A stretch of DNA of 64,000 nucleotides from positions 37,124 to 101,123 of the forward strand of contig JBMONO010000016.1 of the NCBI GenBank assembly GCA_049323655.1, in the 5' to 3' direction. The translations under genes and the position numbers were made by a program. The notes below the pieces were generated by a model. That model saw nothing but the letters and a program-made list of their open reading frames with translations, did not search any database and had not been told where the DNA came from. This DNA comes from DB1 sp049323655. GTDB lineage: Bacteria; Desulfobacterota; Desulfobulbia; Desulfobulbales; SURF-16. Positions 25,915 through 33,952 of this stretch are shown in pieces (position 1 is the stretch's first letter; each line of letters opens with the position of its first letter).

Positions 25915-26487
25915 GGAATCTGAATCCTCTTGTTTTTTTTTCTGCGCACATTGTTCACAACAGACCTGATTGATGCAGATCCCGGTTTTGCGCCGCAGAT
26001 ACTGTTCCAGTTCGACCCACTCTCCTTCGCCCGGTTCCTTGCCGGTGTCATCGCGAATCTTTTTGCAGACCGCGCAGACCGGCAAAATATTTTCAAAATA
26101 GCGCACCCGTTTGCGCAGATCCTCGCGGGCCAGCGCGCGCTCGACCCGCATGAAAAGCTCGGTCAGCTCACAGGGCTTCATCAGATAATCATCCGCCCCG
26201 AGCCGCAGCGCCTCGATGGCCGAGGAGAGATCGGCATAGCCGGTGAGCAGACAAACGGCCATATCGGGATACAGCGCTTTCGCCCGCTTGATCAGCTCGA
26301 TGCCGTCCATACCCTCCATGAGCAGATCGCTGATCAGCAGATGATAGGAATCCTGCTCCAGCCTGGCCAGCCCTTCTTCGCCGCTCTCCGCGCACTCAAC
26401 CGCGTACCCCTGCTCGGAGAGTCCCCAGTGCAGACTTTTCAGCACAATCGGTTCATCGTCAACGATCAGGATCCGCTTTTTCACCAT
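25900..26487 (-). CDS. Response regulator with C-terminal Cys-cluster domain
   Basis: Residues 1-120 form a receiver domain with DDE near residue 10, phosphoacceptor Asp54 (LLISDLLMEGMDG) and Lys in YLMKPCE. The C-terminal part has no DNA-binding domain; it carries the motif ILPVCAVCKKIRDDTG followed by WVELEQYLRRKTGICINQVCCEQC, a CxxC plus Cys cluster often found after receiver or PAS domains in Desulfobacterota. The cluster may bind metal. It faces the hybrid kinase operon and starts 12 bp beyond metH-metF, reading the same way. Confidence 0.88.
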   Translation of the reverse strand: MVKKRILIVDDEPIVLKSLHWGLSEQGYAVECAESGEEGLARLEQDSYHLLISDLLMEGMDGIELIKRAKALYPDMAVCLLTGYADLSSAIEALRLGADDYLMKPCELTELFMRVERALAREDLRKRVRYFENILPVCAVCKKIRDDTGKEPGEGEWVELEQYLRRKTGICINQVCCEQCAQKKKQEDSDSSNIR

Positions 26488-26499
26488 GGGCTGCTCCCG

Positions 26500-28401
26500 T
26501 CATGCCGTCTTCTTCATGGCGGCCCGGCCACTGCCATGCCAGCCGGCCCGGCGGATCTGCCGGACGAACGTTTCGGCGATTTCCCATTTGTTGAGTGGAC
26601 TGATCAGATACAAACCATCAACAAAGGGGGCGATATCGGCAATGAGCTGTTCGGTAATTTCCATGGCAGCCTTGCGCTGATCCGCCACTGCCTCAAAACT
26701 CCACAGTTTTTTACGGATCGCCGCCGGGATGGAGATACCCGGCACCTCGTTGTGGAGAAAATCAGCGTTGCGGGCGGAGATGAGCGGAAAGATGCCGGGG
26801 AAAATGAGTAGATCGAGATGACTGGTCTGTTCCACCATGGCCGCCACTGCGTCTTTGTCGAACAGGGGCTGGGTCATAACGAAATGGGCGCCCTGCTCCG
26901 CCTTACGCTCCAGCCGGCTGATCTGCATGGTCGGACTGGAGGGACGGAAACTGAAGGCCGCGCCGATGGAAAAACGGGTTGGCTTCTTGATGGACTGACC
27001 GGCCATGTTGAGCCCCTGATTGAACTGGCTGATCATGCGGATAAGTCCGAAGGAATTGACATCAAAGACGCCGCTCACCCCGGGCTGATCGGTGGAGCTG
27101 GCCGAATCGCCGGTCACGGCAAGAATCGCCTCAATGCCGAGAAGGTGGGCGGCCATGATATGGGACTGCAGGCCCAGGGCATTCTGGTCCCGACAGGTCT
27201 GGTGCAGCACGACCTGCACCCCGGTCTCCTCCCTGATGCGGTGCGCCAGGGCGATGTTGCCGGCCCGCAGAATGGCAAGCGGATTTTCTCCCAGGGTGAC
27301 GGCGTCCACCCCGCTTGCCGTCAGGGAACGGGCGCCGGCCAGTACATTGTCGATATCGAGATGAGTCGGTGGATCGAGTTCCACCAGCACGGGCAGTCGG
27401 TCCGGCGGCAACTGTTCGAGAAAGGCGCCGCGGCCGCTGCTCGTTACCCCGGTCGGGGGCAACGGCATCTGTTGCAGCGGGGTAGGCGAAGGGCTCCGCG
27501 ACTCCATCGGTTTTTTGTGCCGCAACTTCAGGGTATTGCGGAACTCATGGATATGGGCCGGCGTGGTGCCGCAGCAACCGCCGATGAGCCGAACCCCCAT
27601 TTTCAACATTTCTGCAGCGCGGCGGGCCATGTAGGAGGGTTGGGCCGGATAAACCATCCGATGGCCCATGACCTCGGGCAGCCCGGCATTGGGAAAGGCG
27701 GAAAGCGGCACCCCCTCGCCGGCCAAGGGCAATAAACGGGCCACGGCGGTGGCCATGGTGTCGATACCACGACCACAGTTGGTGCCGACCACGGTGGCGC
27801 CGGCGGTCAGCGCCGCCCGGGCGCATTCCAGGGCATCGATTCCCCTGGCGGTTCTGCCCTGGGCCGGATAGACCATCTGCGCCACCACCGGTAGTCCGTT
27901 TCCGACCCGGCGGGCGGTTTCAATGGCAAGTAACATCTCCTCATGGTGGGTGAATGTCTCGAGAATCAGCAGATCGACCCCGCCCTCGACCAGGGCGGTC
28001 ATCTGCAGGGCAAAGGCGGCGCGGATTTCCTCCTCACCGATCTCACCGGAAATCAGGGGAAACTCGACCCCGGTCGGACCGACGGAGCCAGCGACATAGA
28101 CGTCATGGCCGGCGGCCTTGACCGCGATCCGCGCCCCGGCCACATTGATCTCGACCACCTGATCCTCCTTGCCCGCCTTCTGCAGTTGAAAGCTGTTGGC
28201 GCCGAAAGTGTTGGTTTCGATGAGCTGACTGCCGGCCCGCACATACTCCTCATGCACCGAATAGATGAGCTCTGGACTCTTGAGATTGAGCAGATCGATA
28301 TTCTTCCCGAAATCGATTCCCTTTTCATAGAGATAGGTCCCGAACGCACCATCGCCAAGAACGACGTGCTCCCTGATATATTCGGAAAAAGCGGCTTTCA
28401 T
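26500..28401 (-). CDS. Bifunctional homocysteine S-methyltransferase / methylenetetrahydrofolate reductase
   Basis: The 633-residue fusion has an N-terminal homocysteine methyltransferase domain (about 1-300: GDGAFGTYLYEKG, ETNTFGANS, and zinc ligands in GTNCGRG and GGCCGTTP) and a C-terminal MetF domain (about 340-620: LVELDPPTHLDIDNVL, ILAVTGDSASS, FSIGAAFSF, HFVMTQPLFD). It should make methyl-THF and use a methyl donor to form methionine. The cobalamin-binding domain of MetH is absent. The ATG at 28401 is chosen for GGGTGAGG upstream. A terminator-like hairpin lies 38 bases before the start. Confidence 0.93.
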   Translation of the reverse strand: MKAAFSEYIREHVVLGDGAFGTYLYEKGIDFGKNIDLLNLKSPELIYSVHEEYVRAGSQLIETNTFGANSFQLQKAGKEDQVVEINVAGARIAVKAAGHDVYVAGSVGPTGVEFPLISGEIGEEEIRAAFALQMTALVEGGVDLLILETFTHHEEMLLAIETARRVGNGLPVVAQMVYPAQGRTARGIDALECARAALTAGATVVGTNCGRGIDTMATAVARLLPLAGEGVPLSAFPNAGLPEVMGHRMVYPAQPSYMARRAAEMLKMGVRLIGGCCGTTPAHIHEFRNTLKLRHKKPMESRSPSPTPLQQMPLPPTGVTSSGRGAFLEQLPPDRLPVLVELDPPTHLDIDNVLAGARSLTASGVDAVTLGENPLAILRAGNIALAHRIREETGVQVVLHQTCRDQNALGLQSHIMAAHLLGIEAILAVTGDSASSTDQPGVSGVFDVNSFGLIRMISQFNQGLNMAGQSIKKPTRFSIGAAFSFRPSSPTMQISRLERKAEQGAHFVMTQPLFDKDAVAAMVEQTSHLDLLIFPGIFPLISARNADFLHNEVPGISIPAAIRKKLWSFEAVADQRKAAMEITEQLIADIAPFVDGLYLISPLNKWEIAETFVRQIRRAGWHGSGRAAMKKTA

Positions 28402-28600
28402 TGACTGCCTCACCCTGGATAGAGATCTTCATGATGTGCAAAAAAAAAACGGACAGGAAGCCCTTGCCCTGCCGTTTTCACTGTAGCAGAGAATGTTTCG
28501 AGAGTAAATACACGCGAAGGGAGCCTGGAAATTTCCCCATTGTCGCAGGGGGAAAAAAGACCTCACACCATGCGACCTGGAGGGGTATAATAAATTTTAT
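28402..28600 (-). promoter_or_regulatory. Candidate structured 5' leader with attenuator of the homocysteine methyltransferase/MetF gene
   Basis: On the minus strand an AT-rich TATTATACC box (about 28595-28587) would give a leader of roughly 180 nt. It contains GTCGCA pairing with TGCGAC, CCCC pairing with GGGG, a GGAAATTTCC palindrome, and ends in a terminator hairpin (28440-28478). I did not recognise a SAM, SAH, cobalamin or THF riboswitch consensus. The arrangement leader-terminator-start codon of a methionine gene is typical of riboswitch or attenuator control, but this is inference. Confidence 0.4.
28440..28478 (-). terminator. Intrinsic terminator hairpin in the leader of the homocysteine methyltransferase/MetF gene
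   Basis: Minus strand: AAAACGG-CAGG, loop GCAAGGGCTT, CCTG-T-CCGTTTT, followed by a run of T to 28440. An 11-bp stem with one bulged base and a 10-base T-tract. It ends 38 bases before the ATG of the downstream gene, so it most likely conditions transcription into that gene. Confidence 0.75.
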
Positions 28601-28662
28601 CTTCGCCTAAAATACTTGAAGCGGCGCTACCTTCTAATCAGCTAACACCTTTAACTTTTAAC

Positions 28663-28743
28663 TTTAGGCATTTTAGGCACTTTAGGCACTTAAGGCACTT
28701 TAGGCATTTTAGGCACTTAAGGCACTTTAGGCACTTTAAATAC
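28663..28743. repeat. Degenerate 9-bp tandem repeat array upstream of the radical SAM gene
   Basis: Eight units of TTTAGGCAC and its variants TTTAGGCAT and TTAAGGCAC (28663-28734), then a decayed ninth unit TTTAAATAC. It ends 21 bp before the ATG, immediately next to the Shine-Dalgarno. As with the array at 20091, the unit length is nine. Confidence 0.92.
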
Positions 28744-28764
28744 TTTATGCCGGAGGAGACTGCC

Positions 28765-29778
28765 ATGCACGAAGCGAGACTGTATCACACCGGGGAGAAC
28801 AAGGAAGTCATCTGTGACCTCTGCAGTCACGGGTGTCATATCAAGGAGGGGAAACGGGGCACCTGCCGTGTGCGGGAAAACCACAACGGCACTCTCTCTA
28901 CCCTGGTCTATGGCAGGCTGGTGGCGGAAAACATCGATCCCATCGAAAAAAAACCGCTTTTTCACTTGCTGCCCGGCTCCCGCTCCTACTCCATTTCAAC
29001 GGTGGGCTGCAATTTTCGCTGCCTGCACTGTCAGAACTACCAGATTTCCCAGTACCCACGCCTCAACAACGGCGAAATCACCGGCCATCACAGCAGTCCG
29101 GCCGAGGTGGTGGCTGCGGCGGAGCGGACCGGCTGCCGCAGCATCAGCCATACCTATGTCGAACCGACGATCTTCTACGAGTTTGCCTATGACTGCTGCG
29201 CCCTGGCCCACGACAAGGGGATCAAAAATGTCTTTGTCAGCAACGGTTACATGTCGGCGGCAACCACCCGGCAGCTCGCGCCGCTGCTCGACGCCATCAA
29301 CATCGACATCAAGGCCTTTACGGAAAAATTTTACAAAGAGGTGTGCGGCGCCCGCTTGCAGCCGGTGCTCGAGACAGTCCGCCTCATGCGGGAGCTGGGG
29401 GTGTGGGTGGAGGTGACAACCCTCATCATCCCCGGCTGGAACGACAGCGACGGCGAATTGGGCAACATCGCCCGCTTCATCCGGGAGGTGGATCCGGCCA
29501 TGCCCTGGCACGTCACCGCCTTTTACCCAACCTATCAAATGACGGACCGCGAACCGACGCCCGTTGCCACCCTGCGTCGGGCGAGGGAGATCGGGCTGGC
29601 CGAGGGGTTGCGTTTTGTCTATGAGGGGAACATCCCCGGTGAAGGCGGGGAAAACACCTATTGTCCGGCCTGCGGCAAGGAAGTGATCAGCCGGTTCGGC
29701 TACATGATCAGGGGAAACATCCTCGCGGAGGGGCATTGCCCCTCCTGCGGGGAAAAAATAGAAGGGATATGGTGGTAA
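28765..29778 (+). CDS. amrS: AmmeMemoRadiSam system radical SAM enzyme (AmrS)
   Basis: The 337-residue radical SAM protein has a Cys motif before the core (ICDLCSHGCHIKEGKRGTCRVREN), the CxxxCxxC motif in VGCNFRCLHCQNYQIS (cluster Cys), and a C-terminal zinc-ribbon (CPACGKEV then CPSCGEKI). This architecture is the PflA-like AmrS, usually found with AmmeMemoRadiSam AmrA/AmrB proteins, which are absent here. The ATG at 28765 is preferred because GGAGGAG lies 6 bases upstream; an ATG at 28747 is in frame. The substrate is not established. Confidence 0.9.
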   Translation: MHEARLYHTGENKEVICDLCSHGCHIKEGKRGTCRVRENHNGTLSTLVYGRLVAENIDPIEKKPLFHLLPGSRSYSISTVGCNFRCLHCQNYQISQYPRLNNGEITGHHSSPAEVVAAAERTGCRSISHTYVEPTIFYEFAYDCCALAHDKGIKNVFVSNGYMSAATTRQLAPLLDAINIDIKAFTEKFYKEVCGARLQPVLETVRLMRELGVWVEVTTLIIPGWNDSDGELGNIARFIREVDPAMPWHVTAFYPTYQMTDREPTPVATLRRAREIGLAEGLRFVYEGNIPGEGGENTYCPACGKEVISRFGYMIRGNILAEGHCPSCGEKIEGIWW

Positions 29779-29782
29779 AACG

Positions 29783-30805
29783 TCAACGGACCGGTGAGGT
29801 CAGCCAGCCGGCAGCCCACCCTTCCCGGCCGTCAGCGGTCCTGATCTTGAGCCACTTGTCCTGCCTGTCGATCACGGAGAGGCGTTCGCCGCCGGCAACC
29901 CCAAACAACACGCCATGCTCGGAGCCGGGGCCGCTGCGGATGTTGAGCGATTCCGGCACCGCCACCACCGTTTCACCGCTGCCGGCAGCATTGACCGGAG
30001 CAGTGGCAACCGGGGCGGCGTAGCTCGGCGCCGCCGGCATGGCCGCACCGTGGCGATAGTAGTTCGCCGGGGTCTTGCTGACAATAAACTCCACCGCCTT
30101 CTGGATGCAGATGCGCAGCGCCTTCTCGGTCGGGGTGTTCTTCCATCCTCCCAGACTGCCGACCAGGGCGCCGGAACTGCCGAAGCCGCCGAGCATGCCG
30201 CCGAGATTGACATCGGTGGCCTCACCCTCGACACTGGTCGCGGCCAATACCCTGGCGGTTTTTGAATCAACGATGCGCAGATCGATGGCCATGTGCGCCT
30301 TCTGGAAACCGCCGAGCAGGCCGCCGATAACCCCGGCCGTGCCGCCGCCCAAACCGCCCTGGGTGCCGGAGGCCGCCCCTTCGAATTCGGTAACCGCGGC
30401 GACCACCAGCAGTTCCGCACCCTCGATGGCGCCGATCTCGGCCGCGGTATCGGATCGTACCCGACCGGAGGCGCCGAGATCCTGTTCGGACAAAACATCT
30501 TCCAGGGCCTCGCGCTCCAGGACGATATAGCGATTGGTATTAAACAGGGCGGTGGTCAGCTGATCGGCCATGCCGTCACCAATGCTGCCGGTCCACCAGC
30601 CCTTGCCGGTTTTATCCTTGAAGCGGGCAACGGCGATGCGCGCTTTTGGCCCGTTGTAGGCCTCGGCCTGGGCCTGGTTGATATCCGGGCTGCCCTGGCC
30701 GGAGGTGACGGTTGCCTGGGTGCCGGGGGTCACGCAGCCGGCAAGGGCGAAAAGGGAAAGGAAAAGCAGACACATGGCTGTACTGAGCGGTATTCTCATG
30801 ATCAT
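29783..30805 (-). CDS. CsgG-like lipoprotein with C-terminal SH3-like domain
   Basis: The 340-residue protein has a lipoprotein signal with lipobox LAGC (Cys24), then a CsgG-like domain (RIAVARFKDKTGKGWW, IGDGMADQLTTALFNTNRYIVLERE, DVLSEQDLGASG, SVEGEAT) and a C-terminal bacterial SH3-like domain of about 70 residues (SLNIRSGPGSEHGVLFGVAGGERLSV, KWLKIRTADGREGWAAGWL). CsgG homologues form outer-membrane secretion pores; the SH3-like tail suggests peptidoglycan contact. There are no other curli genes nearby. The start at 30805 follows GAGGTGTG. Confidence 0.85.
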   Translation of the reverse strand: MIMRIPLSTAMCLLFLSLFALAGCVTPGTQATVTSGQGSPDINQAQAEAYNGPKARIAVARFKDKTGKGWWTGSIGDGMADQLTTALFNTNRYIVLEREALEDVLSEQDLGASGRVRSDTAAEIGAIEGAELLVVAAVTEFEGAASGTQGGLGGGTAGVIGGLLGGFQKAHMAIDLRIVDSKTARVLAATSVEGEATDVNLGGMLGGFGSSGALVGSLGGWKNTPTEKALRICIQKAVEFIVSKTPANYYRHGAAMPAAPSYAAPVATAPVNAAGSGETVVAVPESLNIRSGPGSEHGVLFGVAGGERLSVIDRQDKWLKIRTADGREGWAAGWLTSPVR

Positions 30806-31084
30806 CACACCTCGCAGATAAGTAGTTACAAACAGAAGATCAAACAACACAGAGCTCGTTTTTCCTATTTTTGATCAATTGCCGGGGAAAGTAAAGAATT
30901 TTACCAGCAATGCTGTTATAATTTTTTCTGTTTGATTCCAACCTGTTTCACCATTTTTCCCGGAGGATTGCAAAAGATGACAGTTGCCCCGGTGTTCACG
31001 CTGCCGTCACCCCGACGCGGCACTCCGTCTTGTCGGCCGGTATCGCTCCCCCCTATATTGTCACGAAAAGGCACGAAAAAAACA

Positions 31085-32371
31085 ATGAAAATGCGCAAAC
31101 CCGTCCTTGCCTGGGCCTTCTATGACTGGGCCAACTCCGCCTTTGCCACCTGCGTCATGGCCGGTTTTTTCCCGGTGTTTTTCAAGCAGTACTGGTGCGC
31201 CGGCATGGAGGCCGGCGCCAGCACCTTCCGCCTCGGCCTGGCAAACTCCATTGGCAGCCTGATCATCATCATCCTGGCCCCGCTGCTCGGCGCCATCAGC
31301 GACCAGGCCGGGGGGAGAAAACCCTTTCTCTTTTTTTTCACCCTGCTCGGCGCGGCCATGAGCGGACTACTCTTTTTCGTGCCGCAAGGGGACTGGTTGT
31401 CCGCCTTTTACCTCTATATCGGCGGCATCATCGGCTTTTCCGGCGGCATCGTCTTCTACGATGCCCTGCTCGTCACGGTCGCTGCGCCGACCGAATCGGA
31501 TCGGGTCTCGGCCCTTGGCTATGCCCTCGGTTATCTGGGCGGCGGCCTCATTTTCGCCCTGCATGTCGCCGCCACCATCAGGCCCGATCTCTTCGGACTG
31601 GATGACGCCGGTCAGGCGGTACGGATCTCCTTTCTTTCCGTGGCGTTCTGGTGGATTGGCTTTGCCCTGCCCCTTATGCGGTGGGTGCCGGACACGGCAA
31701 CAGCCAGGCGAAAAAACCTGATAGCCGCCACCAGAGACGGGATAGGCCAACTGATCCTGACCGGCCGGGATATCGCTGCAGCCCGGGTGGTGCTCGTTTT
31801 CCTTGCCGCCTACTGGCTTTACATCGACGGGCTCGACACCATCGTCCGGATGGCGGTGGATTACGGACTGGCCCTTGGGTTTTCCTCCACCGATCTCATT
31901 CTCGCCCTTCTTATCACCCAGTTCGTCGGTTTTCCAGCCGCCCTCGTCTTCGGCCGTCTCGGGGAGAGGTTCGGCACCCGCCGGTCGATTCTCGTCGGCA
32001 TCGGCGTCTACCTGCTGGTCACGATCTGGGCAATGTTCATGAAAACGGTCGGCGAATTCTATCTGATGGCAGCAACCATCGGTCTGGTGCAGGGCGGGGT
32101 GCAGTCATTGAGCCGCTCCCTCTATTCACGACTGATTCCCGCCGGCAAAGCGGCGGAATTTTTCGGGTTCTACAACATGCTGGGGAAATTTGCCGCGGTC
32201 ATCGGACCGGGATTGATGGGAGCGATCAGCATCCTGACCGGCAGCGCCCGGCTGTCGTTGCTGGCTGTCATCCTGCTTTTTGTCGGCGGCGGTATCCTGC
32301 TGCTCTTTGTCGATGAAGAGGAGGGAATCCGGCTTGCCCGCCGGCTTGACGAGACAACAGGCACGCAGTAA
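31085..32371 (+). CDS. MFS transporter, UMF1/Atg22-like
   Basis: A 428-residue integral membrane protein with about 12 hydrophobic helices. The start MRKPVLAWAFYDWANSAFAT and the internal APLLGAISDQAGGRKPFLF and GGVQSLSRSLYSRLIPAGKAAEFFGFYNM are hallmark UMF1/Atg22 sequences. Members are thought to export amino acids or similar solutes; the substrate here is unknown. The ATG at 31085 is taken because the sequence before it is Pro/Arg-rich and unlike membrane protein. It is followed at once by a terminator. Confidence 0.9.
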   Translation: MKMRKPVLAWAFYDWANSAFATCVMAGFFPVFFKQYWCAGMEAGASTFRLGLANSIGSLIIIILAPLLGAISDQAGGRKPFLFFFTLLGAAMSGLLFFVPQGDWLSAFYLYIGGIIGFSGGIVFYDALLVTVAAPTESDRVSALGYALGYLGGGLIFALHVAATIRPDLFGLDDAGQAVRISFLSVAFWWIGFALPLMRWVPDTATARRKNLIAATRDGIGQLILTGRDIAAARVVLVFLAAYWLYIDGLDTIVRMAVDYGLALGFSSTDLILALLITQFVGFPAALVFGRLGERFGTRRSILVGIGVYLLVTIWAMFMKTVGEFYLMAATIGLVQGGVQSLSRSLYSRLIPAGKAAEFFGFYNMLGKFAAVIGPGLMGAISILTGSARLSLLAVILLFVGGGILLLFVDEEEGIRLARRLDETTGTQ

Positions 32372-32372
32372 G

Positions 32373-32406
32373 AAAAAAAGAGGGGAGAGGAACAGCTCTT
32401 TTTTTT
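32373..32406 (+). terminator. Rho-independent terminator after the MFS gene
   Basis: AAAAAAAGAG pairs with CTCTTTTTTT around a 13-base purine-rich loop, ending in an 8-base T run one base after the stop codon region. The stem is mostly A-T, so its strength is uncertain. Confidence 0.6.
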
Positions 32407-32478
32407 GACAATGGTTAACGCCCCGGTCCATAATTTCGGAAAAGACCTCGGGGGAAAAAGTAAGCCGTTGCCAAAGGA

Positions 32479-32581
32479 GATGGTCTCGTAATAACCCGTA
32501 AATCATGGCAGGATGGAAAGTGAAAACAAGGGGTTCAAAACACGACCCGTCGGAATTGTGGCCTTTTCCGGTTCCGACAAA
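32479..32581 (+). repeat. Dispersed repeat, family B, copy 1
   Basis: About 103 bp starting GATGGTCTCGTAATAACCCGTAA and ending in CGGTTCCGACAAA, with copies at 36916-37021 and (inverted) 53087-53188. Internal inverted sequences GTCGGAAT and ATTCCGAC-like arms allow a hairpin. It lies just upstream of the octaheme cytochrome gene. Confidence 0.85.
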
Positions 32582-32589
32582 GGAGGAAA

Positions 32590-33885
32590 ATGATGAAAGG
32601 AAAGAAATTCTCCACCACTCTCGTTCTTGCCCTGCTGGCGCTGCCCGCTGTTGCCGGCGCCGACGAATGCATTGACTGTCACGCAAAAATTTCCCCCGGG
32701 CAGGTGGCCGACTACCGGGTGAGCAAGCATGCGGAAAGCGGCGAGGTGACCTGTCGGACCTGCCACGGCGACACGCACAAAAGCTCGGCTGATGCCGCCC
32801 TGGCCATACTGCCGGATGAAAAAATCTGCGCCGGTTGCCATGAAGAGCAGTTCAACCAATTCGCCGACGGCAAGCACAATTTCGGCTGGACCTCCCTCAA
32901 CGCCATTCCCGCCACTCACCTGGCGCCGGACGAACTGATCGAGGGCGGTCGCGGCTGCGGCGGCTGCCACAACATGGGCATCAAGACCGAGGAGCAGAAA
33001 AAGGAGCTGCGCGACAAGGGCTACCGCTACCAGAACAACTCCTGCGACGAGTGCCACACCCGCCATGCCTTTTCGAAAAAAGAGGCATTGAACCCCCATG
33101 CCTGCCAGCAATGCCACATGGGCTACGACCATCCCCAGTGGGAGATGTGGTCAAGTTCCAAGCACGGCACCCGCTATTTTGCCAAGAAAGAGGGAGATCT
33201 GCCGGCGGATGCCGCGGCCCCGACCTGCCAGCAGTGTCACATGCCGGACGGCAACCATGCCAATCACACCGCCTGGGGTTTTCTCGGCATCCGCCTCCCC
33301 CTGCCGGAGGATAAGCAGGCGGCCGCCGATCGGGTTACCATCCTCAAGGCTCTCGGGGTATTGAATCCGGAAACCGACGAACCGACTCCCATTCTCGATG
33401 CGGTCAAGGCGGTGAAGATGGCAAAACTCGATCAGGAATCCTGGGAAAAGGAACGCAACAGAATGATCAGCACCTGCTCCCAATGTCATGCGGAAAAGTA
33501 CGCCAGGGAACAACTGGAGATGGGCGACGCCATTTTGCAAAAATCCGACCGACTGATGGCCGAGGCCATCGAAACGGTGGCCTCTCTCTACAGGGACGGC
33601 ATCATCACCAAGCCGGCCGGTTACCCGCACAACTATCCGTTCCTGCTCACCTTCATGCACACCAACGGTTCCCCCTGGAATGAGAACCTGGACGGTTTGT
33701 CTTCTATCGATCAGGTGCTGGTGCAGATGTACATGAAGCACCGGATGCGCGCCTACCAGGCCTTCTTCCACGTCAACCCGGACTACGCCTACTGGTACGG
33801 CTGGAACGAGATGACCAAGGATCTGGGCGAAATCAAGGAACTGGCCCGCACCATGCGTACCGCCCACAAACCGGCGAAACCATAA
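32590..33885 (+). CDS. Octaheme cytochrome c, hydroxylamine-oxidoreductase-like family
   Basis: The 431-residue protein has a signal peptide (to about residue 24) and eight CxxCH heme motifs starting at Cys27, 55, 80, 123, 152, 172, 213 and 296. The heme spacing and the C-terminal MKHRMRAYQAFFHVNPDYAYWYGWNEM match the HAO-like octaheme cytochromes, which in anaerobes often act as nitrite or hydroxylamine reductases. Whether the catalytic Tyr cross-link is present cannot be decided here. The ribosome site AGGAGG lies 3 and 6 bases before the two adjacent ATGs (32590, 32593). No partner quinol oxidase gene is adjacent. Confidence 0.88.
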   Translation: MMKGKKFSTTLVLALLALPAVAGADECIDCHAKISPGQVADYRVSKHAESGEVTCRTCHGDTHKSSADAALAILPDEKICAGCHEEQFNQFADGKHNFGWTSLNAIPATHLAPDELIEGGRGCGGCHNMGIKTEEQKKELRDKGYRYQNNSCDECHTRHAFSKKEALNPHACQQCHMGYDHPQWEMWSSSKHGTRYFAKKEGDLPADAAAPTCQQCHMPDGNHANHTAWGFLGIRLPLPEDKQAAADRVTILKALGVLNPETDEPTPILDAVKAVKMAKLDQESWEKERNRMISTCSQCHAEKYAREQLEMGDAILQKSDRLMAEAIETVASLYRDGIITKPAGYPHNYPFLLTFMHTNGSPWNENLDGLSSIDQVLVQMYMKHRMRAYQAFFHVNPDYAYWYGWNEMTKDLGEIKELARTMRTAHKPAKP

Positions 33886-33952
33886 CCGCCCAATTCGTGT
33901 CGGCCGGGGGATCCATCGACCCGCCGGGCGCTGATGCCATCTGGCCGACCGT

